Assembly (NCBI GenBank): GCA_034769895.1
Contig: CM068372.1
Location: forward strand, 374,623,258 to 374,687,257
Source: Magicicada septendecula
Taxonomy: Eukaryota > Arthropoda > Insecta > Hemiptera > Cicadidae
Reading direction: 5' to 3'
DNA: 64,000 bases
Under the pieces are notes generated by a model. It saw nothing but the letters and a program-made list of their open reading frames with translations, was not told the origin of the DNA and did not search any database. The translations under genes were made by a program, and so were the position numbers. The stretch's first letter is position 1, and each line of letters starts with the position of its first letter. Shown here one piece after another: positions 33,190 to 44,239 of this stretch.

Positions 33190-36100
33190 TTAGTTCGTAC
33201 CTATATTGATGTTAACAACTGAATCTCCTTTAAGAGGAGAAGTATGTTAGCGGCTGCAGTCTTGTCATTTAAACTTTTTCGCACATCTGCAGGGATATTA
33301 AATTTGCTTCGTAGATGATGAAGAGCAGGGCACTCTGAAACAAGATGGAAAGCTGACAAAACCGTGCCACAGCGATTACATCTCGCAGGAGGATCTCTTG
33401 TGCAAATGTACTTGTGAGTCAGTAGCGTGTGGCCGATGCGGAGTCTTGTTATGACCACTTGATTTCTCCTGGAGTCTGTAGCAAGTGAGTGCTGCTCGTA
33501 AATATTTTTCCTCACTCGGAATAGCTTGGTGGGTGGTGACTTAAGCCATTCATCATTCCAATGCTCCAGAAGTTTAAAATGCAGATATTTCTTAAGGTCA
33601 TTGTGGGATAGTTTGTGAGGATGATATTGACTCAACGTAGCAGTTTTCGCAGGCCTATCAGCCATCTCGTTGCCCTTAATTCCGATGTGCGATGGGATCC
33701 AATTGAAAATAATTTCCTTGCACTGTCTAGTTGAGATATCAAGGGTTATGTTACTTATGTCTTGAATAATGGGTTCTTTGCTGTCCTCCTGCTGCAGACT
33801 ATCAAAACACTTCGAGAATCTGAGAAGATAATATACTTGGAGCCCATGGAATCTTTTATTATTTCCAGTGCTGAACGAATTGCATATGCTTCGCAGAAAA
33901 AAACCGAGCAGACCCTCTCCAACCTGAATAAGTATTCATGTCCAGATAATATTACTGCACATCCATTGTTTCCGTCTGTGCGAGAACCATCCGTGAACAC
34001 ATGAGTGTACTCTGTGTATGTATCAAGTTTTTCGTAGAACTTAGACAAGAAAATGTACGGAGTTGTAGTAGCTTTTGGGGATTCTGAGATTATGTTATCA
34101 AATTTGAGAGGTTCACGACACCATGGAGGCTCTGGTGGATGTTGCTTGGTGAAAACAGAAGGAAAATGGGTGTTTAATTTGCGTAGGTAGATATTAATAC
34201 GTTCATAAAATGGTTTGGGTAGGGTTGGGCGTTTAGCAAATTTGTCGCTGTTCCTATTTGAGAACACATTAAGACTTACAGGGTTATCAGGATTGGAAGC
34301 TGCTCTTGTGACAAATGACAGACAAAGTTTTATTCTTCTTATTCTAAGCGGATATTCATGAGACTCGGCTAGAACGCTGTTAATCGGGCTAGTTCTAAAC
34401 GCTCCTAGGGCCAGGCGTAGGGCGGATGTATGTATAGTCTCCAGAGATTTTAAAATGGTTTGTTTAGCTGAGTCATATATATTGCTCCGTAATCCATTTT
34501 TGACCTTATAAAGGCTTTGTAGGTGTTCATGATTACGTCTTTGCTGGCACCCCAGTTGCATGATGCTATTGATTTAATAAGGTTCATTCTCCTTAAACAT
34601 TCACCTTTTAATGTCCTTATGTGAGTACTCCATGTGAGTCGCTGGTCGAACGTGAGACCTAATATTTTGATTTGATTTGATCGTATAATTTCTTTGGTTC
34701 CAAGTGACAACTTTATATTTCTTGAATCTGGTCTTCTGATGCGAGAAAAATTATATATTCAGATTTTGATTTGTTTCCTGAATGCAGTCCGTAGTGGACT
34801 GGATGTTGATTCCTTTGCGCAAAAGCGTTAAATCGTCGGCGAAAAGACATTTTTGGATGGGCTTTGATATTACAGAATAAATTTCGTTAATGGCAATTAA
34901 AAAGAGAGTGGCACTAAGTGGAGAACCCGGTGGCACGCCGTTTGAGATTTTATATTTATCTGATAATATGCCATTCACTCTTACCCGGATCTCTCTGTGC
35001 TGTAAGAAGTTTATTACAAAGTTAAGAAAATATCCTGTAACTCCAACGTTTTTCATAATGTATACAATTCGGTCCTTCCATACCAGTTCATAAGCTTTTC
35101 CAGATCTAAGCAGACGGCAACAAGATGTTCGTTACTTATAAAGGCCTCGCAGACATTTGTTTCAATATTTATTAAATGATCTAAACTAGATCGAGCTTTT
35201 CGAAAACCGCTCTGATGCGCTGATAAGAACTTAATACTCTCCAAGTACCATTGTAATCTTCTGTTAATAATTTTTTCCATTAACTTACATAAAGTACAGG
35301 TAAGAGCAATTGGACGATATTTTCATGTTTATAATGATCTTTATTCGGCTTAGGGAGTGCAATAACTATCGCTTCACTCCATTTATCAGCGAATGTTCCG
35401 GAACACCATATAACATTGAACAAACGTATAAGGAATGTCAGTGCTGCTTCAGGAAGATTTTTAAGAAAGATGTTATGGGTACCGTCTGGCCCTGGACTAG
35501 AATTTCTACATTTCGACAGAACATTTTTTAGCTCCTTTAGAGAAATAAGGTGATTAATTTTGAGATCCGTAACTGCGCTTGTTTTCGAGATTTTATTTAT
35601 CGAAATGTTAGATTATTTTTGATTTCTTGAAAAACTGGGTCGTAGTTGGTGTCGCAAGAGTTTTTAACAAACTTTGCAGCTAATGTATTAGCAATGCCTT
35701 CCGGTTGTGAAATTACCGTCCCGTCTTCTGCAATTAGTACGTTAGTCCCGTTCGATACTGTGAGGCCTTTTATATTTTTAAGTTTCTTCCACACATCGGT
35801 GATCGGTGTCTGATTAGTGATGGATGAAACATATGAAGTCCACGCCGCCCTCTTGCATTGTTGAAGGTTCTACGAGCCTTCGTTCTATATCGCTTGTATT
35901 TTATCTGGTTATCATAAGTTGGATGCCTTCTGTAAGTATTATAAGATTTACGCATTAAACGATGGACCACCTTACATTCTTCATTCCACCACGGAACTCG
36001 AGACTTGGTACCCTTATTGGCGGTTTTTGGAATACTCTGATTAGCAGCAGTCAGTATTAAGTTAGTAATTATCTCAACTTTGTTGTTAACTGTTAAATCT

Positions 36101-36883
36101 TCTGGTTCGTGTCCACAAAGAGCGCTTAAGTGCTCCGTGATTATGTTTCGGTATTTTTCCCAATTCGGTTTACTGAATTTCCATTTACGCTGGGGTATTA
36201 GGTTAGGGCCTCTATGATGCATTTCCAAGAAAATAGGAAAGTGATCACTGCCATAGAGATCACAAGAGACTGTCCAGCTGAGTAGATGGGCTATGGAAGG
36301 GCTGCAAAATGCGAGGTCAATCGAGCTAAATTTGTTGAACGACATATTGAAGTGAGTATAATGATTTTTGTTCAATATTACAAAGTTTGTGTTTTGTATT
36401 ATTTTCTTGATGACCCTTCCGCGCTTATCTGTTTTGTAAGAACCCCAGATAAAGCTATTACTATTAAAATCCCCTACTATCAGAAAAGGTTTGGGTATGG
36501 GTAGTTGATTATGGGTATTACATACCCATTATGTCATTATCAGAGAAATTGTACCAGTTTGGTAAATAAACATTACAAATCGTCAACAAACCGATAGGGA
36601 GTAATACAGACACAGCTACCGCCTTAATATCAGTATTTATTGCAACGTTTGTTTTGCTGAGTTTGCTGCTAACATATATGGCGACTCCTCCACTAGCGTG
36701 TTGAGAGTTGGTTCTGTTTTTGAAAGTAGCTGAGTAATTTTTTATTTTTGCATGGTAACTCTCTTTAAAATTGGTTTCCTGTAGGCAGATAACGTCAGTA
36801 GAAAATCTTTTGATAATCAGTTCCAAGTTTTCTTTTTGTGGATAGTACCCGTTAATATTCCATTGTAAGATAGGTTGTTTCAT
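33190..36883 (-). pseudogene. ORF2 (endonuclease, reverse transcriptase, RNase H) of the I-clade element, frameshifted
   Basis: ATG at 36883 overlaps the end of ORF1. Endonuclease: ILQWNINGYYPQKENLELII and VICLQETNFKES (36720-36870), then GDFNSNSFIWGS and GSDHFPIF (near 36250). Reverse transcriptase: HQSGFRKARSSLDHL (near 35200), NGVPPGSPLSATLFLIAINE (near 34930) and the catalytic KCLFADDLTLL (near 34840). RNase H: HVFTDGSRTDGN, FFCEAYAIRSALE and YIIFSDSRSVL (33800-34005), then WIPSHIGIKGNEMAD (near 33665-33710). A Cys-rich CNRCGT...HLVSECPAL motif (33330-33390) closes the protein. Frameshifts or stops occur near 36520, 35850, 35600, 35100, 34750, 34550 and 33760. Catalytic residues are largely preserved. 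Confidence 0.88.
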
Positions 36884-38207
36884 GACGTGTGGGAAGCAGT
36901 GTTGATTTGTTGAAAATTGAAGTGGGGGGAGTAGTTTCATCACAACTTGAAAACGATGCGTCACTTTCAGATTCCTTATTGATGCCTATTGAAAGTTTGT
37001 TTATAATTCTCTTAAAATTACTTTTGATTTTCCTTTCCGTAAGACGCTGATAAGTGGCTTTGAGTAAGGAAATTAATGCTGAGATGTTCTCAGTGAATTC
37101 AAGTGTTAATTCATGCAAGTCAGATTTTCCCTTAACTCTTTCGAGAAGTGTCTTGAGCTGATTGTAGTTTAGAATATATGGATTATTTTCACTCGTAAGT
37201 ACGCTTTTCAGCGGTTGAAGCTGATTGTCTAGAGGATCAAGAGTTGCACAATCAGAAGGTGTTGGTACCGTTTGTTTTTGTTTCTTGTTACGTGTTTTAG
37301 TTATTATGTTATTCTCTGGGCAACCTGGTGAATTTTCGGCGGGATTTTCTTCAGCACTTGACGTTGTTAATGAAAGCGTTCGTTTTGTTGTATTTCTAGG
37401 GAATTTCTCTTCGTGTTTAGGTTTTTTACTTGTTTCTAATGACGGGTTAACAATTCCTACATTATTTTTCAATGCGGGAAAACTTTGTTCCGGTATGGTA
37501 TTGTAATTCGGAATGTTTTTATTTAGTATAGTATGCTGTTCCGCTTCTAATTCATTTGTCTTGTGTACATTGTTGTCACAATTTTTTGCCAAATATCCTA
37601 ATTGCTTGCAGAGAAAACATGATATCATATCTGTTGAGGGGTAAATCCAGTAAACTGTGTCTTCATAATTGATTCTTATTGATGGAGGTACTTTAGAAAC
37701 GTCTTCAGGGTGAATGTAAATTTGCCTTCGAAAGCTCATGACGTGGGAGAAGCCCGGTTCAGAGACACTTGCTCTCAGAAATGAAGTTGCTGATCCCAAC
37801 CGTATATCATGGTTCTTAAGTTCGTCCTCGAGGACGTTGTGGGGAATAACAGGACACACATTTGATAAAATCAGTCTCTTGTATTTGGTTAGAAGAGGCT
37901 TAATTGTAAATATGTTGTTGCCTAAGGATATAGATGTCTTTTGATCGGTAACTTTCTGAACTATTTCTTTGCTTGAAAGATATATGCAGACTCTGTTCAT
38001 TGAGATCTTGGAGGCAAATCTAATATGGGATGGGTCTATAATTTTTCCTAAAGCTAATATGTAGTCGTTGATTGGTATACCTTCGATTGACTCTAATACT
38101 ATGGCTTGATCCTTGGTTGGGAAAACTTCTTTTTGTGTAGCATTGGCATAACTACGTTTCTGTTGTTCAGTGGGCTGTGATTGATTACTTTGAATAGAAT
38201 TAGGCAT
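36852..38207 (-). CDS. ORF1 (gag-like nucleic-acid-binding protein) of the I-clade element
   Basis: The frame from ATG at 38207 (MPNSIQSNQSQPTEQQKRSY) gives about 451 residues without a stop; an upstream ATG at 38282 would add 25. A Ser/Asn/Gln-rich N terminus is followed by a gag-like core (about residues 40-200) with RINYEDTVYWIYPSTD, then a zinc-knuckle-like CFLCKQLGYLAKNC (about residue 200). In a canonical CX2CX4HX4C knuckle the ninth position is His; here it is Tyr. The C-terminal half is polar and low-complexity. The protein is expected to coat the element RNA. ORF2 starts inside its last 32 bases. Confidence 0.8.
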   Translation of the reverse strand: MPNSIQSNQSQPTEQQKRSYANATQKEVFPTKDQAIVLESIEGIPINDYILALGKIIDPSHIRFASKISMNRVCIYLSSKEIVQKVTDQKTSISLGNNIFTIKPLLTKYKRLILSNVCPVIPHNVLEDELKNHDIRLGSATSFLRASVSEPGFSHVMSFRRQIYIHPEDVSKVPPSIRINYEDTVYWIYPSTDMISCFLCKQLGYLAKNCDNNVHKTNELEAEQHTILNKNIPNYNTIPEQSFPALKNNVGIVNPSLETSKKPKHEEKFPRNTTKRTLSLTTSSAEENPAENSPGCPENNIITKTRNKKQKQTVPTPSDCATLDPLDNQLQPLKSVLTSENNPYILNYNQLKTLLERVKGKSDLHELTLEFTENISALISLLKATYQRLTERKIKSNFKRIINKLSIGINKESESDASFSSCDETTPPTSIFNKSTLLPTRHETTYLTMEY

Positions 38208-38393
38208 TGTGAACGTTGGAGACACGCGTGCGTGTACTCCACAAGACTCTACCAGTTTTATGCCTTTATAATGATGTTGCACACGTGGCTACTCTCTACA
38301 GTGTACTCTGTTTATACTCACTTGGATAGTAATAAACGTTATCTCACAGCAAAACACAATTCACTTATAAACCGGTATACGCACAGCTTTATT

Positions 38394-38640
38394 GTTACTA
38401 ATGATTGCTTATCCTACACTAGTATGTTCCCTGAGCTGCAGAACTCGCTCATTATTTTGACAAACTATATATATTTTTATGTTAAAATTATCACTAATAT
38501 TACACTAATTTTGAATTTAAATAATTTTTAAATTATGGTAAAAACTATAAAAATCGCGATTACTCTACTATTTTTTAGTAATATAAAATTTTAGAGAACA
38601 CAAACGTACAATAAACACTAAACATTCTAAACATTCGGAT
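38394..38640. other. No recognisable gene
   Basis: AT-rich flank of the retrotransposon. Confidence 0.4.
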
Positions 38641-38654
38641 TTGGGTTATGATTC

Positions 38655-38930
38655 CTTTTAATCTGACACCTTGTTGGATTTTTATCATTTTTTGGGGGGC
38701 CTTGGGGTCCAAAAATTTTGAAATTTCCAAACCTTAACAGTCATTCAAATGTTAGTTAAAAATTCTCTTTAATTTGATACTCCATATGAATTTTTGAGCA
38801 TTTATCACCCACTTTTTGAAATTTTCAAAAGTGAACACTATACTCGAAATGTGGTTAAAATCCCCTTTAAGTTGGCACACAATACGAGCTGTATCAATTT
38901 TTTTCACAATTTTCACGTGTGCAGCAACAG
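38655..38930. repeat. Three diverged units of about 100 bp
   Basis: The anchor ccttttaatctgacacc (38656) recurs as ctctttaatttgatactcc (near 38767) and ccctttaagttggcacac (near 38863), each followed by a gaatttttcatttt-like AT tract. Units are strongly diverged. Confidence 0.5.
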
Positions 38931-39200
38931 TCCCGTGGGAAGTGAGCGAAGCTGTTGAAATTTACGTGGCCGGAGTTCTGGTGCGGTGTCCCATCGCGTT
39001 ACGTCGACGGCGTTCCTCTCCGTCGGGCTCCGCTGAAAGCCTTTTGTAGGCGCCCATTTTCCTACGCCTTAGCGGCCTTCAGAGCCACCGCAATGCCCTG
39101 AGGATCCTCTGGGGGCGCTTGATTTCAAACGTCCCCCTCTCACGCGACGCTGAAAAGTTGTCGTAGCCGGGTCACTTGAATCTCGTCATAGCCGGGACGA
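38930..39200. other. GC-rich island of unknown origin
   Basis: This 270-bp block is far richer in GC than its flanks and contains CG-rich text such as cgttacgtcgacggcg. It ends in a short direct repeat, gtcgtagccggg near 39160 and gtcatagccggg near 39186. Neither strand gives a protein I recognise. Confidence 0.5.
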
Positions 39201-39766
39201 AACTGGAACAGCAAAACTATTATTAAAAGTATTCTTTGAAACAGGAATTCTTACAATTAAATTTTAATTACCTAAATAAAGCGTTGCACTAGTTACTTAT
39301 CACTTACAGGTAAACTGTACGTAAATTACATCTGAATTGTGAGTAACAATTATTATCATAATAGGTTAAGAATATAAGGTGTAATCCCAGCTGATTTACA
39401 ACGTTGATATACAATGAAGTTGCCCCACTGTCTCTCGTCTGTCAAATCGTCTAAAATCTCAGCTGTATTGTAATTATCCAATGTAATTTTTGCCTTTCAT
39501 ACACTTAACCTGTATGTTGGACTTGGTAATTTATTGCTTTCAACGGAAAATAACTTCTGTATTATAAACACAATTAGGCCTACATTGTATTATTGGGAGC
39601 AGATTAGTCTTCTTTTGGAAAAGAAGTTACGTCATAAGTCATAGTTAGAAACCTGTGGGAACCTGTAGTGACAAAGGATTTTCATAGACTATACGTTTTT
39701 TGCTGCTGGCTTTCCGAAATTTGTTTTAAAATGTCATTACTGTTTCGACAATTACGGCCAAATTAA
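39201..39766. other. No recognisable gene
   Basis: AT-rich, unassigned. Confidence 0.4.
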
Positions 39767-40022
39767 ATTCATAAATGCAACTAATATTGTACAGCTGTAT
39801 TCACAAATGCAACTAATATTGTACAGCTGTATTCATAAATGCAACTAATATTGTACAGCTGTATTCACAAATGCAACTAATATTGTACAGCTGTATTCAT
39901 AAATGCAACTAATATTGTACAGCTGTATTCATAAATGCAACTAATATTGTACAGCTGTATTCACAAATGCAACTAATATTGTACAGCTGTATTCACAAAT
40001 GCAACTAATATTGTACAGCTGT
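39767..40022. repeat. 32-bp minisatellite, eight units
   Basis: Eight head-to-tail units of attcayaaatgcaactaata followed by ttgtacagctgt. The units are identical except for C or T at position 6; the order is T,C,T,C,T,T,C,C. Such uniformity suggests recent amplification or homogenisation. Confidence 0.97.
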
Positions 40023-40880
40023 ATTTATTTAATCTGCTTTTGTATCCGTATGTAAAAATCGGGTACTGTGGCGGATACAAATCCTTAGGACTCAAAGTAC
40101 CTCGTAATGGATCTATCAGTGCAGTAATAAAATAGGAGGGGATCCGCGTCTGGGAACGGGAGGTACATAAGGGAATGCCCTCCCGCAAAATCTTAAAAAT
40201 AATTTAGGATATCTCTTTGCAACGTGAATAATATTTAATGGATTTGTTAAGCGCAGTTTTCTTCAGGACACCTTCTGGTAATAATTATAAGCTGTTTAAA
40301 ATTCTTCAGAGGAGAAATCTGAAAAATAAAAATTTCTTTTTCCTAGACTATTTATACATATGAGTTTTTCACGATTAACAGATTAATTCGTTTATCGATA
40401 TGACGCCTTTTCGCATAAACATGAGCAATTTGATGGACAGTGAAACACGGTTAACTCGAAGTTGGAGAACCACAAAAAACAATGAATTACCCCAAATTCG
40501 AATAAAAAAAGTTGGAAGTTGCAGTGTATTTTCTACTGATTTTGTAACAGTACTGGATTTACGCTGTAAGTTTTTCATGTTGGAATGCATTAAAACCGTG
40601 TACATTGAGTCAGTAATTAAACGCAAGTCAGGAGATGGATTCTAAATCAAGCGTAAAGGTCTATAAACTACACGATCTTCAAGTAAAACTGTAAACTAAC
40701 GCTATACTCTATTTATTAAAACACGTAATACAGTCGTTTATAGTTTTGTAGGCTTACTAATCATATTGGGTCGTTTATCCCAAACGATTTCAGAATTGTA
40801 AATTAAAAACATGAGAAAAGAAATTGCAAAATATACTGTCAGAAAAGTAAGAAATTCTGTAGAAATAATAGAGTACAAAG
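40023..40880. other. No recognisable gene
   Basis: Unassigned; overlapping open frames on both strands near 40375-40645 look like chance. Confidence 0.4.
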
Positions 40881-40884
40881 AGAG

Positions 40885-41225
40885 AAGGTTTTAAAGGAAG
40901 ATTGTACTACGTGTTTTTGGCCCGGTTAAAGAAGATGATGAATGGAGAGTAAGAACTAACCAGGAGATAGATGAAGTATTGAAGAGCGAGGACATCGTAA
41001 GTTTCGTAAAGGCTCAACGAATACAATGGCTAGGTCTCATAGAGCGGATGGATGAAGTCAAAGAATACCCTGAGGGCACCGGTGTATATAACATGGTTGA
41101 ATGATGTGCTGGAAGATCCCAGAAGAATGGATGTGAGTGTTACGCTGAGATGGCTACTAGAGAAGATTGGTGGTAGCCAGGGCTCGCGTTGGGCTGTAGT
41201 GCTAAAGAAGAAGATAAAGAGGTAA
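40885..41225 (+). pseudogene. LINE family B 3' end
   Basis: Plus-strand blocks [39 protein letters not shown] and a closing tagccagggctcgcgttggg segment match family B. It ends in gaagaagataaagag, a short GAA-type tail. Frames are broken; no catalytic part is present. Confidence 0.7.
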
Positions 41226-42757
41226 AGATTATATGAACACAGCAAATGACAAAAACCATTTAAGTTAAGAATCGATATAAAATAAAATTCAGGAATTACG
41301 CGATAAAGAGTGAAAGAGTTTGTCGAAGATTTAAACAAAAATGAAGACAAAGCACCAAATAATTACATTTGTTGTGATGAGAAATTATCGGAAGGTGGGT
41401 GGGAAAGTACTCGCTCTGTAGTGCCCAGACAAGTTCTAATGATGATCTTATATACGATACACGTTCCTGACGAGTTCTTATATATAACGGTTAATTATCA
41501 CAATATTTAATTAGTACTTTTTTCTCCACTTTCACTGGCATTATTCAAGTTCACTTGATGTAGACCTAACGGTGCACTTCACATAACAATTTTCAAGAGC
41601 ACGCTCTCTATTGTATTAGAATGTAGTTTAATTTAAATTACAGTAGCGGAGAGTCCGTCCATTTATTACAATAGTCATTATACTGTTTGTTTTAAGGAGC
41701 CAGTTAAGGGGAACTAACTCTACACAAGTGGTATTCAAACAATATTTCCATTTATAATATTTCTTTAAACTATTAATTTTTTTAAACTTCCTTAATATCA
41801 CTGTTATTCTGTTTACAATTATGAAAATTATAAATACGAGTACAAACAAACTTATAGAGAAGTGATAGTACACGGAGATGTGATTAATATCCTGCGTTTT
41901 GTGGATGAGATGGTTTTGTTTTGAAATTATTAGGAAGACGTTATAGGGTAGTCGTTATTGACGAATTGAACGAGGAGAAGGCAAGGTCGTTTGGGGGGGG
42001 ATTGTCAATGTTTGTGCAGTGTGTATGTTACGTCTGTTTGCCGAAGAATTGATCTATTCAGTTCGGAAGCGGAGTATGCGTTTTGGTAAAAGTAACTGCA
42101 GGGGCGTCTGGTTACTGAGAACGATGAAGTTTAGCGACACAGCGTAGCGGCAGGCGACTCTGTGGATAAAATTAAGTTGGGGCGAAACAGAAAGAAAAGT
42201 AAACATTGGGAGTTGGGCCAAGTTATCAATATATTTGTGAAGTGTGTAGTGAGGTGTGCGGAGGGGAGCCTATGTAGTCCTCTCTAATCGCTCTGTGTGT
42301 TTAACTTTTTTATCATTTTTTCAAGGAAACAATTGCAATCCCATACAGTATTACCAACTTATAGCTCAGCATTACAGTTGTATTAGCGTTAGATGTAATT
42401 TACCTGTAGTCTGAAGACGGTTGGAGATTTCAGTAGCCGAAACGTTGCCTTGATTCATAAAGTTTCAATGGTGGATTGTTCACCGCAGAGCAATTTTGTT
42501 CAGTTCAGTGTACCTGAATACTTGCCTAGGTATTGTGATTGCCAAGGGGCTGTTCTTGACATAAAGTGAGCGCCTAGGACAAACTGATCCAACAACTAGG
42601 AAAATATCGAACACGAAACCTGAACATGTAAAACAAACAAAACGTCCGGCACATTTCATGTGTCATTCATAATAAAAATACTATATTGCTGAAAAAATAA
42701 AAGAGCTTTAAAATATGATTTTTGTTTGAAAACCCCCTAGTTTTACTCAGTTGAATA
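41226..42757. other. No recognisable gene
   Basis: A hammerhead-like or Penelope-like motif near 42410-42447 is listed in the findings. Otherwise nothing assignable. Confidence 0.4.
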
Positions 42758-43678
42758 TACAAGGGTCAGTTAAAAAGTTCGCGGAGCGACATAATATAGC
42801 TCAGTTGTAGAACCAAAAGTCTTTCGTGTGCTGCAAGACGTATATTTCGCGTGAAACCCTGTTAATTTCCAGATATATCTGTCAATTTATTCACTTTTTA
42901 CCAGCTGCTTGAAATTTTCGTGTCACGCGTGTTTTTAAAATGCATTAAATCAAACACTGTGTTGTGGTGAATTCTCTCTTAAAAACGTTTTAGCGCCAAT
43001 GGAAAATCAAAACGAAATTGTAAATGTGTTAGGAGATGCTGCGCCTTCAGAAAGAACGGTAAGTGGGCCACACTCGAGTTTAAACGTGGTCGTACAAGCA
43101 TTGAAGACTATCCCAGCAGTGGACGTCTAAAAAGTGCAACAAAAAATAGCATTATTGAAAAAATGTCATAGGGTGTTGGAAAACCGCAGATAGAGGAGTG
43201 GATGACGTTGCTGAAATCATAGGCATCTGATATGAGCTTGTGCGTTATACTTTAAATCAAGAACTTAGTGTGAAAAAATGTTGTGCAAGATGGTTGCTGC
43301 ATCTGGAGTTGTTGCTTTTTTTGGGCGTCCAGTGCGAGAGGGGGGTCATCTTCAATGCTCGTACGATCACGTTCAAACTCAAGTACGTACTTATTTACAA
43401 GCCGTTGGTTCCTGACACATTTACAATTTCGTTCTGAATTTCCGTTCGCGCTAAGCCATTTTTAACAAAGAATCACATCACAATGTTTGATTTTTGTCCA
43501 TTTTTCAAAACACGCGTGACACGTCAATTTTAAACAGCTTCTAAACAATGAATAAATTGATACATTAGGAAATTAACAGGAGTTCACATAAAATACAAAT
43601 CTTGCAGCACACGAAAAATTGTAGTTTTACCGCTAAGCTACGGATGTCGCTCAGCGAACGTTTCAACTGACCCTCGTA
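42758..43678. mobile_element. Fold-back mariner: two 5' halves head to head
   Basis: The element is 42760-43676 (917 bp), flanked by TA on both sides. The left end caagggtcagttaaaaagtt and the right end (opposite strand) cgagggtcagttgaaacgtt begin inverted arms of about 370-380 bp: 42760-43140 and 43311-43676. The arms include not only the terminal repeats but also the 5' UTR and the start of a mariner transposase. Each strand encodes an IEDYPSSGR-like or IEDDPP-like helix-turn-helix segment pointing inward. The spacer (43141-43310) carries more N-terminal transposase sequence on the plus strand (ELSVKKCCARWLLHLE). No catalytic domain is present, so it is non-autonomous. Confidence 0.85.
42990..43310 (+). 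pseudogene. Mariner transposase N-terminal fragment
   Basis: With frameshifts the plus strand reads NQNEIVNVLGDAAPSERTVS, EFKRGRTSIEDYPSSGRLKS and VRYTLNQELSVKKCCARWLL. This is the two-helix-turn-helix DNA-binding region of a mariner transposase, ending just before the catalytic domain. Stops interrupt it. A shorter mirror copy is encoded by 43311-43480 on the minus strand. Confidence 0.75.
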
Positions 43679-43983
43679 TTTATCCTTTATTAACAATTAA
43701 AAATATATAATACATACGATACTTTACTCTTAATTATTATGCAACGGTATCACTTAAATAGTAAACATTTATAAATAGAAAAATTAAACATTAATCAGAA
43801 AAGTAAGTAAAAATATGAAAATACATACAGCTGAAATAATTAGTCACGAAACGGGTGTCTGAATGTGCAATGCCAATGCCATAGGTCTCACTGCGCATGT
43901 GTAGATTTGACGCGTTGTTTTCAGTCCAATCATTTTGTGTTCAGAAGAGCTGCATTGTTGGTGTGTCATGGTTGGTCACCTCA
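43679..43983. other. No recognisable gene
   Basis: Short stretch between the fold-back mariner and the hAT element. Confidence 0.4.
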
Positions 43984-44239
43984 CACCCACTCAGGGCCGG
44001 ATCTAAAATTGTTGCCCCCCCCCCATAGCGAAAATCCTTCACGGGCCCCGAATTTTCGTTACTCGTTTTCTTTGTCTGTAAAAAAATGTCTGTAACACCT
44101 AAGTCTTAAGGCTGTGATGGACATTGGTTATGTATTAAATTGAACACACGTTTGTAGATATAATAAATTTACTTTATTTGCTAATTATACACAAATTGTT
44201 GATCAAAGAATGTTACAGTATGTACTATACTACATAATA

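Larger units (their letters stand above)
32788..38393 (-). mobile_element. Full-length I-clade non-LTR retrotransposon with perfect 12-bp duplication
   Basis: The element is 32800-38381 (5.58 kb). The target duplication cacagctttatt is perfect at 32788-32799 and 38382-38393. On the minus strand the order is a short 5' leader, ORF1 (gag-like), ORF2 (apurinic endonuclease, reverse transcriptase, RNase H), a 3' UTR of about 400 bp, and an A-rich tail (plus-strand tattttttta at 32800). The RNase H domain after the reverse transcriptase puts it in the I group rather than Jockey. ORF2 is broken by several frameshifts, so the copy is dead. Confidence 0.9.

Noticed and set aside
36286..38531. Plus-strand frames across the I-clade element
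   Set aside because: They lie opposite well-supported ORF1 and ORF2 domains and carry no motifs.
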